Shown here one piece after another: positions 8,235 to 19,802 of a DNA stretch of 43,935 bases (its first letter is position 1; each line of letters begins with the position of its first letter). A program made the position numbers and the translations under genes. Source of the stretch: Candidatus Omnitrophota bacterium (lineage in GTDB: Bacteria; Omnitrophota; Gorgyraeia; 1-14-0-20-64-10); the NCBI GenBank assembly GCA_016177405.1, contig JACOVG010000030.1:1-43935 (forward strand), in the 5' to 3' direction. Under the pieces are notes generated by a model. The model saw only the letters and a list, made by a program, of their open reading frames with translations. It had not been told where the DNA came from and did not search any database.

Positions 8235-9682
8235 AAGTTGGGCTTGACCTGCTTTTCGAAGAGGACTCGGCCGTTCAGGTAGCGGGAGCGGTTGCTTTTG
8301 GCCAGGGCGAGCTTGCTCAAGAAATCGGTCAGGAGGGGCTCTCCGCTCACCTCCTGGGCGAGCTGGATCGCCCTTCCCGCGTAGCGCAAAATCAGGATCG
8401 TCTCAAGGCCCGCCAGATCGTCGAAGAACCATCCGCAGCTGGTGAACATGAGCAGGGCGCACCGCTGAAGCTCCAACAGCTTCACGGCGAGCGCGCGCTC
8501 CTTTTCCGCCGGCTCCCGGCATCCCGACTCGGCCAGGAATCTTAAGAGACTCTCCGGCGAGGGATCCTGAAAGATCTCGATCGCCCGGTCCCTCGCGTCC
8601 CAGGGGTCCCGGAAGAGAGCGGCGGCCTTTTCCTCGTAACAGCGGTCCAGCTTGACCTTCAGCTCATCCAGGGCTTCCCTCAAAGGGGCGCGCCAGGCCT
8701 GGTTCCAATTCCGGTGCGAGGCCGCGTGGCAGCCGCAGTCGCTTCTCCAGCGCTCGATCCCGTGCGCGCAGCTCCAGGAGCTCTTCTCCAGGATCCTCAC
8801 CTCCCAGGCGGGCGGGTGCCGGTCGAGAAAGCCGGCGAAGTTCATCAGGCGGACCGTCCCCTGGTTGGCCGCGGCGGAAAGAAGATGTCCCAGCCCTTTT
8901 TCCCCAAAGCGCTGGTGATGCCCGAAGGTCTCTCCGTCGGTGGCGGCGTGGACCAATTGGGGGGTGGGATCTTCGGCTCGGAAGGCCCCCAGAAATCTTC
9001 GCAGGAGATCGTCGCCGTTTTTGAGAAGCCCCTCGAAGGCGATCCCCTTGGAGATGGGGCCGTCGAAGAAAAAGAGGGACAGGCTCTTTCCGGATGGCAG
9101 CGCCGCCCGATAGGCCATTTGCGGAGGGAGGCTGCCGGAAGGGAACTCCTTCCAATCGGGCTCTCCGATCCGCCGGGCGGCCGCGCCCTGATGAGGGGAC
9201 AAAAGGGTGAACCGGATGCCGGCTTCCGCGAGGCTCTCCAGCGTGGGAAGGTCCACCGCGGTTTCCGGAAGCCACATTCCCGCCGGTTCGCGGCGGAAGC
9301 GGCGCTCAAAATCCCTGATCCCCCAGAGGATCAAGGTTTTCCGGTCGCGGGCCCGGGTCAGCGGCAGGATCAGGTGTCCGTACGGCATTGCCATCGCCGA
9401 GCCCTGCCCAAAGAGGGCTTGGCTCTCCTGGTCGGCCGCGAGGATCGCCTGGTAGGTCTTGGGCGATTTTTTCTCAAGCCAGCCCAGGAGGGAAGGGGCG
9501 AAATTGAAGCTCATCCGGGCGTAGTTGTGGAGGTTGGCCTGGTAGCACTCGTGGGCGATCCGCTCGTTCCAGTTCGCGTAGGGGTGGGCGGTGTACTCCG
9601 GCTCAATCTCGCCGGTCCAGGGATTCTCGCGCGGCGGCTGGTAGAAATGCCCGTGGATGGCGAGGTACCGCTCGGACGCCAC
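8222..9682 (-). CDS. Glycoside hydrolase family 57 / DUF3536-type protein
   Basis: IHGHFYQPPRENPWTGEIEPEYTAHPYANWNERIAHECYQANLHNYARMSFNFAPSLLGWL. Confidence 0.85.
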   Translation of the reverse strand: MASERYLAIHGHFYQPPRENPWTGEIEPEYTAHPYANWNERIAHECYQANLHNYARMSFNFAPSLLGWLEKKSPKTYQAILAADQESQALFGQGSAMAMPYGHLILPLTRARDRKTLILWGIRDFERRFRREPAGMWLPETAVDLPTLESLAEAGIRFTLLSPHQGAAARRIGEPDWKEFPSGSLPPQMAYRAALPSGKSLSLFFFDGPISKGIAFEGLLKNGDDLLRRFLGAFRAEDPTPQLVHAATDGETFGHHQRFGEKGLGHLLSAAANQGTVRLMNFAGFLDRHPPAWEVRILEKSSWSCAHGIERWRSDCGCHAASHRNWNQAWRAPLREALDELKVKLDRCYEEKAAALFRDPWDARDRAIEIFQDPSPESLLRFLAESGCREPAEKERALAVKLLELQRCALLMFTSCGWFFDDLAGLETILILRYAGRAIQLAQEVSGEPLLTDFLSKLALAKSNRSRYLNGRVLFEKQVKPNFYRS

Positions 9683-9684
9683 CG

Positions 9685-11568
<1,884 letters not shown>

Positions 11569-11572
11569 GGAG

Positions 11573-12787
11573 TCACCTCCCGGAGGGGGTCTGGGCTTCC
11601 GCTTTCGGGGGGGCCTTGAGGGAGATTTCAGACGGCTCGATCCGATAGACGGAAAGATTCAGATTGAATGGGCGCCTCAAGGATTCCTCGGTCAGGGCGA
11701 AGACCTCCTGGCCGTCCTTCAAGGGGGTCAAGTCCAAGGAAAGGATGAGCTGGTTGGGGTTGAGCAGGCCGAAGGCCCTTTCGGAACCCGAGAGGGTGAC
11801 CCGCGCCTCGGTCGGTTTGGCGCCGCTGACGTACCCCTCCCTGGGGAGGTTGCGGTACTCGATGGGGACCACAAAGGTCCGCTGGATGGTGGCGGGCTGG
11901 TAGGCGAGGACCAGCCACAGGAAGGCCGCCAGGGCCACCGAGAGGCCCTTCAGGCGGAAATCCTCCCTCAAGAGCTGTTTGAAAGGGGTTTCGGTTTTCC
12001 GGGGAAAGCGGCTGCGGTAAAAATGCTCCAGGCGTTCCTTGAGCTCCGCCGCCGAGAGATCGGTGTAAAGGATTCCATTCTCCGCCGCCGAGATCGTCCC
12101 GTATTCCTCGGAGACGACCAGGACCAGGGCGTCGCTCCGCTCCGAGAGGCCCAGGGCCGCCGCGTGGCGGGTTCCCCGGTGCCCGACCAATTTGGCGTTC
12201 TTGGACAGGGGCAGGTGCACGCTGAATTTGACCAGCCGGTCCGCCTCGATCCAGGCGGCCCCATCGTGCCCCGGGGAATGGGGGTCGAAGAGGCTGTAAA
12301 GCAGGGGCTTGCTCAAGCGCCCGCCCAAAAGGACCCCCCCATCCACGTGACGGTCGATCGGCTCTTTCCCCTTGAGGACGATCAGGGCCCCGACCTTTTG
12401 AGAGGCCAGGGTGGAGGCGACCTCGATCAGGGTGTCGATGTTCAAGGGGGAGGCGTAAAGCCGGCGGCGCTCCCGGAAGGTTCCCCAAAGGGCGATCCGT
12501 TCGAAGACCCGCCGGATGTCCTCCTGAAAAACCACCACCAGAACCAGGATGGAGGCCGCCAGGATGGCCTGAAAGAAAAGGGAGGTCAGCACCATCCCGA
12601 AGGTTCGGGCCAGGAAATAGACGAAGACCAGAACCCCCATCCCCAGGAAGGCGAAACGGCTGGCGGTTTGTTTGAACCAGGCGATCGCCGAATAAAGAAA
12701 GACGGAGATGATCACGATATCGAAGAAATCGGCCAGACGAAAACTGCCCGACAGCTCCCTTAAGAAATTGGAAATGGTTTCAGCCAT
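11573..12787 (-). CDS. Membrane diadenylate cyclase (DacA/CdaA-like) fused to YbbR-like domain
   Basis: N-terminal TM helices; [61 protein letters not shown]; second TM segment [18 protein letters not shown]; YbbR-like C-terminus. Confidence 0.85.
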   Translation of the reverse strand: MAETISNFLRELSGSFRLADFFDIVIISVFLYSAIAWFKQTASRFAFLGMGVLVFVYFLARTFGMVLTSLFFQAILAASILVLVVVFQEDIRRVFERIALWGTFRERRRLYASPLNIDTLIEVASTLASQKVGALIVLKGKEPIDRHVDGGVLLGGRLSKPLLYSLFDPHSPGHDGAAWIEADRLVKFSVHLPLSKNAKLVGHRGTRHAAALGLSERSDALVLVVSEEYGTISAAENGILYTDLSAAELKERLEHFYRSRFPRKTETPFKQLLREDFRLKGLSVALAAFLWLVLAYQPATIQRTFVVPIEYRNLPREGYVSGAKPTEARVTLSGSERAFGLLNPNQLILSLDLTPLKDGQEVFALTEESLRRPFNLNLSVYRIEPSEISLKAPPKAEAQTPSGR

Positions 12788-13772
12788 GGGGGCCTCCTTC
12801 AGGTTTCAGGTGCCTCACCAAGAAAGAGAAGCTCAAAATCTTCAAATAGGGGGTCGCCAAATAGGCCGTGTAATGCCCCGTGGGCAGAAGGACCAGAGCC
12901 GGCTTGCCCAGGACCCGCCAGAGCTCCAGGGAATTCGTGAGACCCAGGACCCGGTCGAAAAGGCCGGTGATCATCAGGGTTTTCTTGGGGGCAACGGCGG
13001 GGGCGAAGGCCAGCGGCTCGGAGAGGATCACCCGCCTCAACTCGGCCAGGCCCTGGGCCCGGCTCCAGCCCCGGTGTTCCAGGAAGGCCCGCCGCCTCTT
13101 GCGGATGGTCTTGTCCTTGGAGGTCATGATGATCTCGGCCACGTTCGCCGCCGGCAGGGCCAGGACGCTCGCCTTCACCCGGGGCTCGACGGCCGCGAGC
13201 AGGGTGGTGAGGATCGCCCCCATGGAGATGGAGAAGGTCCCGATCCGCTCGGGATCCACCCAGGCGAGGGTTTGAAGCCAGTCGATCACCTGCCGAAGCT
13301 GGATCACCGATTCCCTGAAATGATTCTCGATGTCGGTAAGCTCGCGGTCGGCGGAGAAAACCTCGCGGGGCCGGTAGACGATGACGGCCGCCAGCCCCCG
13401 GGCGGCGTAAAACTTGGCGAACTCATTGATATAGAGGTTGTTGCCCGCGAGGATGGGCGACATCAGAACCACCGGCAGGCGGCCGGGGCGGTTGGGCCGA
13501 TACAGATCCACCCGGATGGGTCTGAAGCCCGGGATTTCCTGGTTGGGAGAGAGCTTGAAGCGCTGGAGCTCATAGCCGGATCGAGGCTCGAGCGAAAGAT
13601 CGCTGGGTTTAAGCGCGACGGGACTGTACCGGTAAAGGGCTTCCAGGGAGGCGGCGAGCGGGGCGGGGCGATGGGCGCGCGCGGCCGCCGGAAGGCTGAT
13701 ACAGCCGGCGAAAACAACAGCAAGCAGCAGGCAATAAGCAGTAAGCAGTAAGCGGTAAGGCGTAAGTTTCAT
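12780..13772 (-). CDS. Alpha/beta-hydrolase lipoprotein
   Basis: VVFAGC lipobox; LPVVLMSPILAGNN; GTFSISMGAIL; LLPTGHYTAY. Confidence 0.7.
   Translation of the reverse strand: MKLTPYRLLLTAYCLLLAVVFAGCISLPAAARAHRPAPLAASLEALYRYSPVALKPSDLSLEPRSGYELQRFKLSPNQEIPGFRPIRVDLYRPNRPGRLPVVLMSPILAGNNLYINEFAKFYAARGLAAVIVYRPREVFSADRELTDIENHFRESVIQLRQVIDWLQTLAWVDPERIGTFSISMGAILTTLLAAVEPRVKASVLALPAANVAEIIMTSKDKTIRKRRRAFLEHRGWSRAQGLAELRRVILSEPLAFAPAVAPKKTLMITGLFDRVLGLTNSLELWRVLGKPALVLLPTGHYTAYLATPYLKILSFSFLVRHLKPEGGPHG
13722..13763 (-). repeat. Heptanucleotide tandem repeat (six units) encoding signal peptide on minus strand
   Basis: Plus strand AAGCAGC AGGCAAT AAGCAGT AAGCAGT AAGCGGT AAGGCGT; sense strand translates as LTPYRLLLTAYCLLL. 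Confidence 0.9.
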
Positions 13773-13820
13773 TCTTCCTCGCTATGATATCATGGTCATG
13801 ATGCCGAGGGCCTTTTTCAG

Positions 13821-14537
13821 ATGGGAGTGACACCAACGCTGATCGCCCATCGGGGCGACCCCCAGCATGCCCCGGAAAACACGCTGGCCTCTTTCCGGTC
13901 GGCCCTCGCCAAGGGGGCCAGGGCCGTCGAGGCGGATCTGCGCCAAACCGCCGACGGCGTCTGGGTGATCTTCCACGATCCCTCCCTGAAAAGGACCACC
14001 GGACGCGACGCCCTCCTGGAACGGACCCCCTGGTCGAGGCTCAAGGGCCTTCAGGCCGGCGGATGGTTCTCCGAAGGCTTCAGGGGTGAGCCGGTCCCCC
14101 GCCTCGCGGATCTGCTGATCTTCTGCCGCGAACAAAAGGTTCGGCTTTTCCTGGATCTGAAGGTGACCGGAGAGGAAGAATCGCTGGCCGGTTTGCTGAA
14201 GGGCTCCGGGTGTCTCAACCGGGTGAGCCTGGGGGTGGGGGAGATTTCCGCTTTCGGCCGGTGGCGGCGGCTCTTAAGGGAGATTCCGCTTTTCTGGGTG
14301 ACCGGCTATGAGGATTCGATCACCCCGGAGAGGATGGCCTTGGCCAAGCGCTGGAGGCTGAACGGTTTTGTGGCGTACCGGCGCTGGGTCACCGCCCGGA
14401 CGGTCAAGGGCCTGCGCGCCCAGGGCCTTGAGATCTATGTCTGGACGATTCGAAACGCCAGGGAGCTGGCGCGCTTTGCCCGCATGGGCGTGGATGGTCT
14501 GATGAGCGAGGTTTGGCCGTGGCCGCCGGCCCGTTAG
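13821..14537 (+). CDS. Glycerophosphodiester phosphodiesterase family protein
   Basis: LIAHRGDPQHAPENTLASFRSALAKGARAVEADLRQTADGVWVIFHDPSLKRTTG. Confidence 0.92.
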   Translation: MGVTPTLIAHRGDPQHAPENTLASFRSALAKGARAVEADLRQTADGVWVIFHDPSLKRTTGRDALLERTPWSRLKGLQAGGWFSEGFRGEPVPRLADLLIFCREQKVRLFLDLKVTGEEESLAGLLKGSGCLNRVSLGVGEISAFGRWRRLLREIPLFWVTGYEDSITPERMALAKRWRLNGFVAYRRWVTARTVKGLRAQGLEIYVWTIRNARELARFARMGVDGLMSEVWPWPPAR

Positions 14538-15937
14538 ATCTTCTGGCGCTGGCCAAGCGCTTGGTGGGGATCAACACCTCCACCTGGAAGGGCAACGCCG
14601 AGGCGGCCGTTTTGGTCGGCGATCTCTCGCGGAAGATCGGCCTGGCGGTCTATTACCAGGAAGAGCGGGCAGGGGAAGAGCTTTTCATGAACGTGGCCGG
14701 CCTGACCCCCGGCAAGGGCAAGCATCCCTTGCTGTTGGCGACCCACCTGGACACCGTGGAGCCCGGCGATCCCGGCCTGTGGACCAAGACAGGGAAAAAC
14801 CCCTGGCGGCTCACGGCTGCCGGCGACAGCCTCTATGGGCTGGGGGCGGCCGACACCAAGCTGGACATTCTATGCAAGCTCTCCGCGCTAAGCCGCCTTC
14901 CGCTGGCTTCCTTGAAGCGTCCGGTCATGATCCTTGGGACTTACGGGGAGGAATCCGGGTTAAGGGGGGCGGCCCGCTTCTGCCAGGGGGATTTTCCGAA
15001 GCCGGAGATGGCCCTGGTGGGAGAGCCGACGGACCTGGCGCTGGTGCACCGGCACAAGGGGTTGGCCGTGGCGGAGTTTCTCTTAAAGGAAAAGGGCCTG
15101 CACCGTCCGGCCGCGGCCGAATGGCAGTACGAGGTCCGCTTCAAGGGCCGCGCCGCCCATTCCAGCACCCCGGGACAGGGCGAGAACGCCCTCCAGGCGA
15201 GCCTTCTCTTCCTGGAAAAGCTGAAGACGCGCTTTCCGAAGGTGGCGGTCCTGGCCTGGGAAGGGGGGACAGCGCTCAACATCATTCCGGAGGCCGCCTC
15301 CCTGCGCTTTTCTTTGGGGGGGCGGCCGAGGGTTTCGTTTCCTTCGGCCAGGGGTTGGAAGGTTCAGGTCAAACGCCTTAAGCCCGGCTGGTACCAGACC
15401 CTTGCCTGGGAGCGGGCCTTGGAGTTGATCCGTTCGCTGGAGGATCTGCTCCTGCCCTTGGCGCGATCCAAGGACAAGAGCTTCGACCCCCCCTCCTTGA
15501 CCTCCAGCTTAACCTGGCTCAAGGAGTCGAAGGAGGGTTGGCAGATCGCCCTGGACGTGAGGTCTTTGCCGGGCCAATCGCTCCACCCGGCCGCGAAGAA
15601 GCTGGAGGCGAGGCTTTGGAAGAGGTTCGGGCCTCCGGGCGCGGCCTGGCATTTCCGGCTGGAGCGGGACAACCCCCCGCTGGATTTGGAAAAGGGCTCG
15701 GCCCTGGTGAAGCTCGCTGCCAAGTCTCTGCGCAAGGCCCGCCTGCCGGTCACGCTCGCGGCCAAGGCCGGCTGTTCGGAGGCCGGGCTCTATTCCAAGG
15801 TGGGGATTCCCTCGCTGGTCTTCGGGCCGGGCCGGTCGGCCGGAAATATCCACCGCCCCAATGAAATGGTCAGCCTTAAGCAGTTGAAGAAGGCGATCCG
15901 CTTTTACGAAGCCTTCATCCGGCAGACATGCTGCTGA
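14513..15937 (+). CDS. M20 family metallopeptidase/deacylase (ArgE/DapE-like)
   Basis: LLLATHLDTVEPGD, YGLGAADTKLDI, GTYGEESGLRGA, LVGEPTDLALVHRHKG. Confidence 0.85.
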   Translation: MAVAAGPLDLLALAKRLVGINTSTWKGNAEAAVLVGDLSRKIGLAVYYQEERAGEELFMNVAGLTPGKGKHPLLLATHLDTVEPGDPGLWTKTGKNPWRLTAAGDSLYGLGAADTKLDILCKLSALSRLPLASLKRPVMILGTYGEESGLRGAARFCQGDFPKPEMALVGEPTDLALVHRHKGLAVAEFLLKEKGLHRPAAAEWQYEVRFKGRAAHSSTPGQGENALQASLLFLEKLKTRFPKVAVLAWEGGTALNIIPEAASLRFSLGGRPRVSFPSARGWKVQVKRLKPGWYQTLAWERALELIRSLEDLLLPLARSKDKSFDPPSLTSSLTWLKESKEGWQIALDVRSLPGQSLHPAAKKLEARLWKRFGPPGAAWHFRLERDNPPLDLEKGSALVKLAAKSLRKARLPVTLAAKAGCSEAGLYSKVGIPSLVFGPGRSAGNIHRPNEMVSLKQLKKAIRFYEAFIRQTCC

Positions 15938-16959
15938 TCCGCCAGGCAGGCCCAAGGGATTTTCAGGGAGTCATCCGGCTGGCGAAGATTCTGGATTCGT
16001 ACAACCTGCCCAACGATCCGCGCTACGTCCGGCAGCTTCTTAAGATCTCCCAGGCCTCCTTCGGCGGCAAGCTCCCCAAGGAAAAGGCCAAGTACCTCTT
16101 CGTCCTGGAAGCGGTACCGGGTACCGAGGGGACAGGTTATGGGAAAATTGTTGGTTGTTCCCTCATCATCGCCAAGCACGGCACCCCGGGCAAGCCCCAC
16201 CTCTGGTTTTCCAGGGACACCGTCACCTTCAGGAGCCGGACGCTTGGGGTGAAGCGCGCCCACCAGGTGCTCCGCCTGGGGTTCACCGAGGACGGCCCCA
16301 CCGAGGTGGGGGGGCTGGTGGTTCTGCCTGGCTGCCGCGGAAGAGCCAGCCGGTGCGGGCTCCAGCTTTCCTTTGTCCGCTTCCTCTATATGGCGATGCA
16401 CCCCGACCGTTTTGAGCCGGAGGTTCTGGCCGAGTACCGGGGCCGCATGGGGCAGGGGGGCGACAGCCCCTTCTGGCGGCGCGTGGGGCACCGGTTCACA
16501 GGGCTTTCCTACAAAAAGGCGGACCGGTTGAGTGTCACCAACAAGGAGTTCATCCTCTCCCTGATGCCCAGGGAGCCGATCTACTGCGCCCTTTTGCCCT
16601 CTTCCGTGCGGAAGGCCATGGGCCAGCTTCATCCGGAGGCCGTCCGCGCCGCCGGGCTTTTGAAACGGATCGGGTTTCGCCCCATGAATCAGATCGAGCC
16701 GTTTGACGGAGGACCTTACTACGCGGCCAGGCGCCGGGAGATCTCCCTGATTCGGCGGACCAGGCGTGTGAAGGTTTTCCTTGATGGGAGGGGTCAGGGG
16801 AGGGAGGCGTTCTTCCTGGCAGGGACCGAAACAAAAGTTGGCTTGCGCGCGGTGCTTACCCGCGGACGCCTGGTCCATGGACGGCTGGGCATCCCCAAGG
16901 ATCAGATGAAACTCATTTCCCTTCAACCCGGTGAGGCGGCCTATGTCTGTCCTTTATAA
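15928..16959 (+). CDS. astA: Arginine N-succinyltransferase-like protein
   Basis: IRQAGPRDFQGVIRLAKI, LPKEKAKYLFVLE, GRASRCGLQLSFVRFLYMAMHPDRFEPEVLAEYRG. Confidence 0.85.
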   Translation: MLLIRQAGPRDFQGVIRLAKILDSYNLPNDPRYVRQLLKISQASFGGKLPKEKAKYLFVLEAVPGTEGTGYGKIVGCSLIIAKHGTPGKPHLWFSRDTVTFRSRTLGVKRAHQVLRLGFTEDGPTEVGGLVVLPGCRGRASRCGLQLSFVRFLYMAMHPDRFEPEVLAEYRGRMGQGGDSPFWRRVGHRFTGLSYKKADRLSVTNKEFILSLMPREPIYCALLPSSVRKAMGQLHPEAVRAAGLLKRIGFRPMNQIEPFDGGPYYAARRREISLIRRTRRVKVFLDGRGQGREAFFLAGTETKVGLRAVLTRGRLVHGRLGIPKDQMKLISLQPGEAAYVCPL

Positions 16960-18433
16960 AGGGAACTACGTTCAGGGCCGGTGGAGCCGGCCCTCCAAGG
17001 GGGTCGAGCTGATCAGCGAGGATCCGGGCGATTTGCTGGTGCCGGTGGGCAAGCTGATTGTTTCGGCCGACGGCGTGGCTCCGGCGGTGGAGGCGGCGGC
17101 CCGGGCCTTTCCCGGGTGGAGCCGTCAGCCCTTGAAGGCGAGGATCAAGAAACTGCTCGATCTCAAGAAGGCTCTGGTTTCCCGGCAGGAGTCCCTCATC
17201 CGGCTGACGGCCCAAGAGGCCGGCAAGCCGTTGGCGGAATCACGCAGGGAGGTGGAGCGCCTGGCCGCCAAGATTGATGAGATGGTCGGGGAGGGCTTGA
17301 GGTTCGTCCGGGATTTCTCCGTGAAGGTCGCCCCCCGGGTGGATGGGCAATGCCGGTACCGGCCCCTTGGGGTTTTGGCCGTCATCGGCCCGTTCAACTT
17401 TCCGGCCCACACCCCGGCCAGCCACATCGTGCCGGCCCTTTTGACCGGGAACACGGTGGTCTTCAAGCCGTCCGAATACACCCCCTTCGTCGGCCAGGCG
17501 ATGGCCGAGGCGCTGGACCAGGCCGGCTTTCCCGCCGGCGTTTTCAACCTGGTGCAGGGGGGCGCCGACGTCGGCCAGCGGCTGGTGGCGCATCCGGGCA
17601 TCGCCGGCGTCCTCTTCACCGGTTCCACCGCGGCAGGCCAGGCGATCCGGAAGGCCATGCTGGAGAGGCCCCGCGTGAACCTGGCCATGGAGATGGGGGG
17701 CAAGAACGCCGCCCTGGTCCTGGCCGACGCCGACCTGGAGCTGGCCGCGCGGGAGACCGCCCTTTCGGCCTTTTCCATGGCCGGCCAGCGCTGTAACGCG
17801 ACCAGCAGGGTCATCGTTCACCGCGGCGTCATCAAACCTTTTCTGGAGAAGTTCCTCTGCGCCGTGGACCGGATCAAGATCGGCTATCCCCTGGAGGAGG
17901 CCGTGGTGATGGGCCCTCTGGTCAGCCACGAAGCGGTGGCCAAGTTCCAGCGCTACATGCGTCTGGCCGAGGAGGAAGGCTTTGAGACCCTTCTGTCGGG
18001 CAAGGCGCTGGGCCGCTGGGAAAAGCGCAAGGGCTACTACGTGACCCCGGCGGTTCATCTTTGCGAAAATCCGTCCAAGAACCGGGGAAGCCATTACCGG
18101 CTGGAGGAGATTTTCGGCCCGGACGCGGCGGTCTATCGGGCCAGGGACGATCAGGAAGCGGTGGCGCTGAACAACGAGGTGCCCTACGGCCTGATCACCG
18201 CGGTTTTCACCCGAAGCTCAAGCCGCTTCGAGAAGATCGCCTCTGCCGTGGATACCGGCATGGTCAACATGAATCGGGGCACCATCTTCTCTTCCGGCCG
18301 GCTTCCCTTCGGCGGCACCAAGGCGAGCGGCTCCTTCAAGCCGGCTGGAATCCTCTCCCCGCTTTACTGCGCCTATCCGGCGGCAATCCTCAAGGACAGG
18401 CGTTCTCTCGCCGAGCGCTCTCTCCCGCTGTAA
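16943..18433 (+). CDS. astD: N-succinylglutamate 5-semialdehyde dehydrogenase (aldehyde dehydrogenase)
   Basis: IGPFNFPAHTPASHIVPALLTGNTVVFKPSEYTPF; FTGSTAAGQAI; MEMGGKNAALVLADADLELA; MAGQRCNATSRVIV. Confidence 0.9.
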   Translation: MSVLYKGNYVQGRWSRPSKGVELISEDPGDLLVPVGKLIVSADGVAPAVEAAARAFPGWSRQPLKARIKKLLDLKKALVSRQESLIRLTAQEAGKPLAESRREVERLAAKIDEMVGEGLRFVRDFSVKVAPRVDGQCRYRPLGVLAVIGPFNFPAHTPASHIVPALLTGNTVVFKPSEYTPFVGQAMAEALDQAGFPAGVFNLVQGGADVGQRLVAHPGIAGVLFTGSTAAGQAIRKAMLERPRVNLAMEMGGKNAALVLADADLELAARETALSAFSMAGQRCNATSRVIVHRGVIKPFLEKFLCAVDRIKIGYPLEEAVVMGPLVSHEAVAKFQRYMRLAEEEGFETLLSGKALGRWEKRKGYYVTPAVHLCENPSKNRGSHYRLEEIFGPDAAVYRARDDQEAVALNNEVPYGLITAVFTRSSSRFEKIASAVDTGMVNMNRGTIFSSGRLPFGGTKASGSFKPAGILSPLYCAYPAAILKDRRSLAERSLPL

Positions 18434-19410
18434 TGCGCCAGACGGTTCTCCTGGGGGATCCCGCCCATTTTCGGATCAAATCGGGCGCCAACCCGCACAC
18501 CCGAACCCGCTGGGGCCGCAGGAAGAAGGTGGACAGCGGCCTTGCCTTGCGCCAGTGGCAGGGCTTGAAAGAGGCGCTGGAAGGTCACGGCATTCAGGTT
18601 CGCGTCCTGCCGGCTGTGAAGGATGAGCCGGGGATGGTTTTTCCGGCGAATGCCGGCTTTCTCTTTGGCAAGAGCTTTTACTTGAGCAATCTGAACCCGG
18701 CCCGGGCAGGGGAGAAGGAGCATTATCGAAGGTTTCTCACCTCCTTAGGCCGCGCGGTGCGCGATCTTCCCTCCGAGTTTTCCTTTGAGGGCCAGGCCGA
18801 CTTCTTCCCGGTGGGGGACCCCTCCGGCGACCCGGAGAAGCAGGTCCATCTCTTTACCCATGGACGGATCGAGACCAGGGTGCCAGGTCTTCGACCTGGC
18901 ACCCGTTTCAGATGGGGCATCCCTCCCTACCGCAGGATCTACGGCTTCCGGTCGGACCGAAAAGTTCTTCCGGTTCTCCAGGCGATTGTCGGAAAAAGGG
19001 AGATTCTTGATCTGGAGCTGATCGTCGAGGCCCATTACCACGGCGACACGGTTCTGTGCCCGTTCGGCCCCCACCGGGAATACCTGCTGGCCTTCCTGGA
19101 GGGTTTGTCGGACGACTCGCGGTCCGCCCTTCGCGCCCGGTTCAAGGACCGGCTGGTTCCCCTCTCCGGCGAGGACGGCCGGCGCTTCGCAGCCAACAGC
19201 TTTCAGGTGGATGCCCCTTATTTTGGCGAGGAGGTTCCGGTTCTTCTGATGCCCGACGGGCTGACGAACGGCCTCTACGAAACCATTCGGGCCAGGGGAG
19301 TGATCCCTTGCCCGGTGGACATCTCGGAATTCCTCGACAAGGGCGGCGGCGCGGTGAAATGCCTCCTGCTTGACCTGACCATTGGGGACCTTGACAGGTT
19401 AACCAAATAG
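18433..19410 (+). CDS. Pentein / amidinotransferase-dimethylargininase-like guanidino-modifying enzyme
   Basis: ATG at 18433 overlaps astD stop (TAATG); MVFPANAGFLFG, PPYRRIYGFRSDRKVLP, EAHYHGDTVLCPFG, FLDKGGGAVKCLLLDL with C-terminal candidate Cys. Confidence 0.75.
   Translation: MRQTVLLGDPAHFRIKSGANPHTRTRWGRRKKVDSGLALRQWQGLKEALEGHGIQVRVLPAVKDEPGMVFPANAGFLFGKSFYLSNLNPARAGEKEHYRRFLTSLGRAVRDLPSEFSFEGQADFFPVGDPSGDPEKQVHLFTHGRIETRVPGLRPGTRFRWGIPPYRRIYGFRSDRKVLPVLQAIVGKREILDLELIVEAHYHGDTVLCPFGPHREYLLAFLEGLSDDSRSALRARFKDRLVPLSGEDGRRFAANSFQVDAPYFGEEVPVLLMPDGLTNGLYETIRARGVIPCPVDISEFLDKGGGAVKCLLLDLTIGDLDRLTK
18878..18904 (+). repeat. Perfect palindromic hairpin repeat inside CDS
   Basis: GGGTGCCAGGTC-TTC-GACCTGGCACCC, 12-bp stem. 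Confidence 0.95.
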
Positions 19411-19477
19411 GAGCCTACTCCATAAATAGACAACCAGACGGGAGTTGAGATCTCACCGGACCGTTGCATAGAAAATA

Positions 19478-19505
19478 TTGTTAAATTGTAGAAATATGGT
19501 ATACT
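19478..19505 (+). promoter_or_regulatory. Candidate promoter of brnTA
   Basis: TTGTTA, 16-nt spacer, TATACT; ATG begins 6 nt after the -10. Confidence 0.55.
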
Positions 19506-19511
19506 TATTGT

Positions 19512-19802
19512 ATGGAATTTGAGTACTTCTCGGAGAAGTCTGCGGCCAATCTCAAGAAACACGGCTTGTCATTAGACCAAGCCAGAAGGCTGTGGGAAGT
19601 TCCGTCGGTCGTTGTCAAGGCCAGGACGGTGGGAGAAGCAAGGTTTATGATCATAGGCCGGTTGGGCGGCAGGTGGTTTTCTTGCATTTACACGATGCGC
19701 GGGGAAACCATCCGGCTCATCTCAACGCGCCGAAGTCACAGAAAGGAGGTGCGGCTCTACCATGAAATCATCCAAAAGATTCGTTCCAGCGGAGGCGTTT
19801 GA
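19512..19802 (+). CDS. brnT: BrnT family toxin
   Basis: MEFEYFSEKSAANLKKHGLSLDQARRLWEVPSVV...ISTRRSHRKEVRLYHE. Confidence 0.9.
   Translation: MEFEYFSEKSAANLKKHGLSLDQARRLWEVPSVVVKARTVGEARFMIIGRLGGRWFSCIYTMRGETIRLISTRRSHRKEVRLYHEIIQKIRSSGGV

Noticed and set aside
13722-13763. Tandem heptamer as a possible CRISPR or iteron array
   Set aside because: Unit is only 7 nt without spacers, and it lies in the coding frame of a lipoprotein signal peptide.
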